Below the pieces are notes generated by a model. The model made no database searches and was not told where the DNA came from. It was given only the letters and a program-made list of their open reading frames with translations. Shown here one piece after another: positions 5,120 through 5,447 of a stretch of DNA of 5,447 nt (positions within the stretch are counted from its first letter, which is position 1; each line of letters begins with the position of its first letter). The stretch lies in assembly GCA_900553825.1 (NCBI GenBank), contig USEV01000060.1, positions 1 through 5,447 on the forward strand, in the 5' to 3' direction. The position numbers were made by a program, and so were the translations under genes. The DNA comes from an uncultured Eubacteriales bacterium (GTDB taxonomy: Bacteria; Bacillota; Clostridia; Christensenellales; CAG-917).

Positions 5120-5447
<328 letters not shown>

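Overview
The window looks like a chromosomal segment of a GC-rich, anaerobic, endospore-forming member of the Firmicutes, most likely class Clostridia. The evidence is an adjacent pair of dipicolinate synthase genes (dpaA-dpaB, made only by endospore formers), a rubredoxin, strong GGAGG-type ribosome binding sites, a lipoprotein of the BspA/InlB-repeat type common in gut Clostridia, and 23S and 5S rRNA sequences of Gram-positive character. Species cannot be read from the window.

Layout, left to right. Positions 1-1674 (minus strand) hold the N-terminal 558 codons of a large surface lipoprotein that runs off the left edge: lipobox, glycine linker, three InlB-B-like beta repeats, then the first BspA-type leucine-rich repeats. 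Positions 1675-1962 are non-coding: a possible weak promoter, alternating CG tracts beside the lipoprotein ribosome binding site, a GC hairpin, and the terminator of the next gene. Positions 1963-2982 (minus) encode a P-loop ATPase of duplicated-domain type whose second nucleotide site has decayed. A 138-base divergent region separates it from dpaA (3121-3831) and dpaB (3828-4394) on the plus strand, which overlap by four bases and are translationally coupled. A sigma-K-like promoter motif lies just before dpaA. Positions 4395-4540 hold a nested palindromic segment and a bidirectional terminator. A 52-residue rubredoxin (4541-4699, minus) follows, with an excellent vegetative promoter. The right end is the 3' part of a ribosomal RNA operon read on the minus strand: the 3' end of 23S (about 5120 to the edge), a spacer of about 100 bases, 5S (about 4904-5020), and a strong terminator (4870-4899).

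How the parts fit: DpaA and DpaB together make dipicolinic acid in the mother cell for export into the forespore, and the promoter motif agrees with that timing. The divergent ATPase carries a weaker copy of the same -10 motif, so shared sporulation control is possible but unproven. Rubredoxin, the lipoprotein and the rRNA operon look like independent units. I see no mobile element, CRISPR array, tRNA or phage gene. Nothing here is clearly a new multi-gene system. The best candidates for a second look are the ATPase with its dead second site next to dpaAB, the very short predicted dpaA leader, and the palindromic segment after dpaB.
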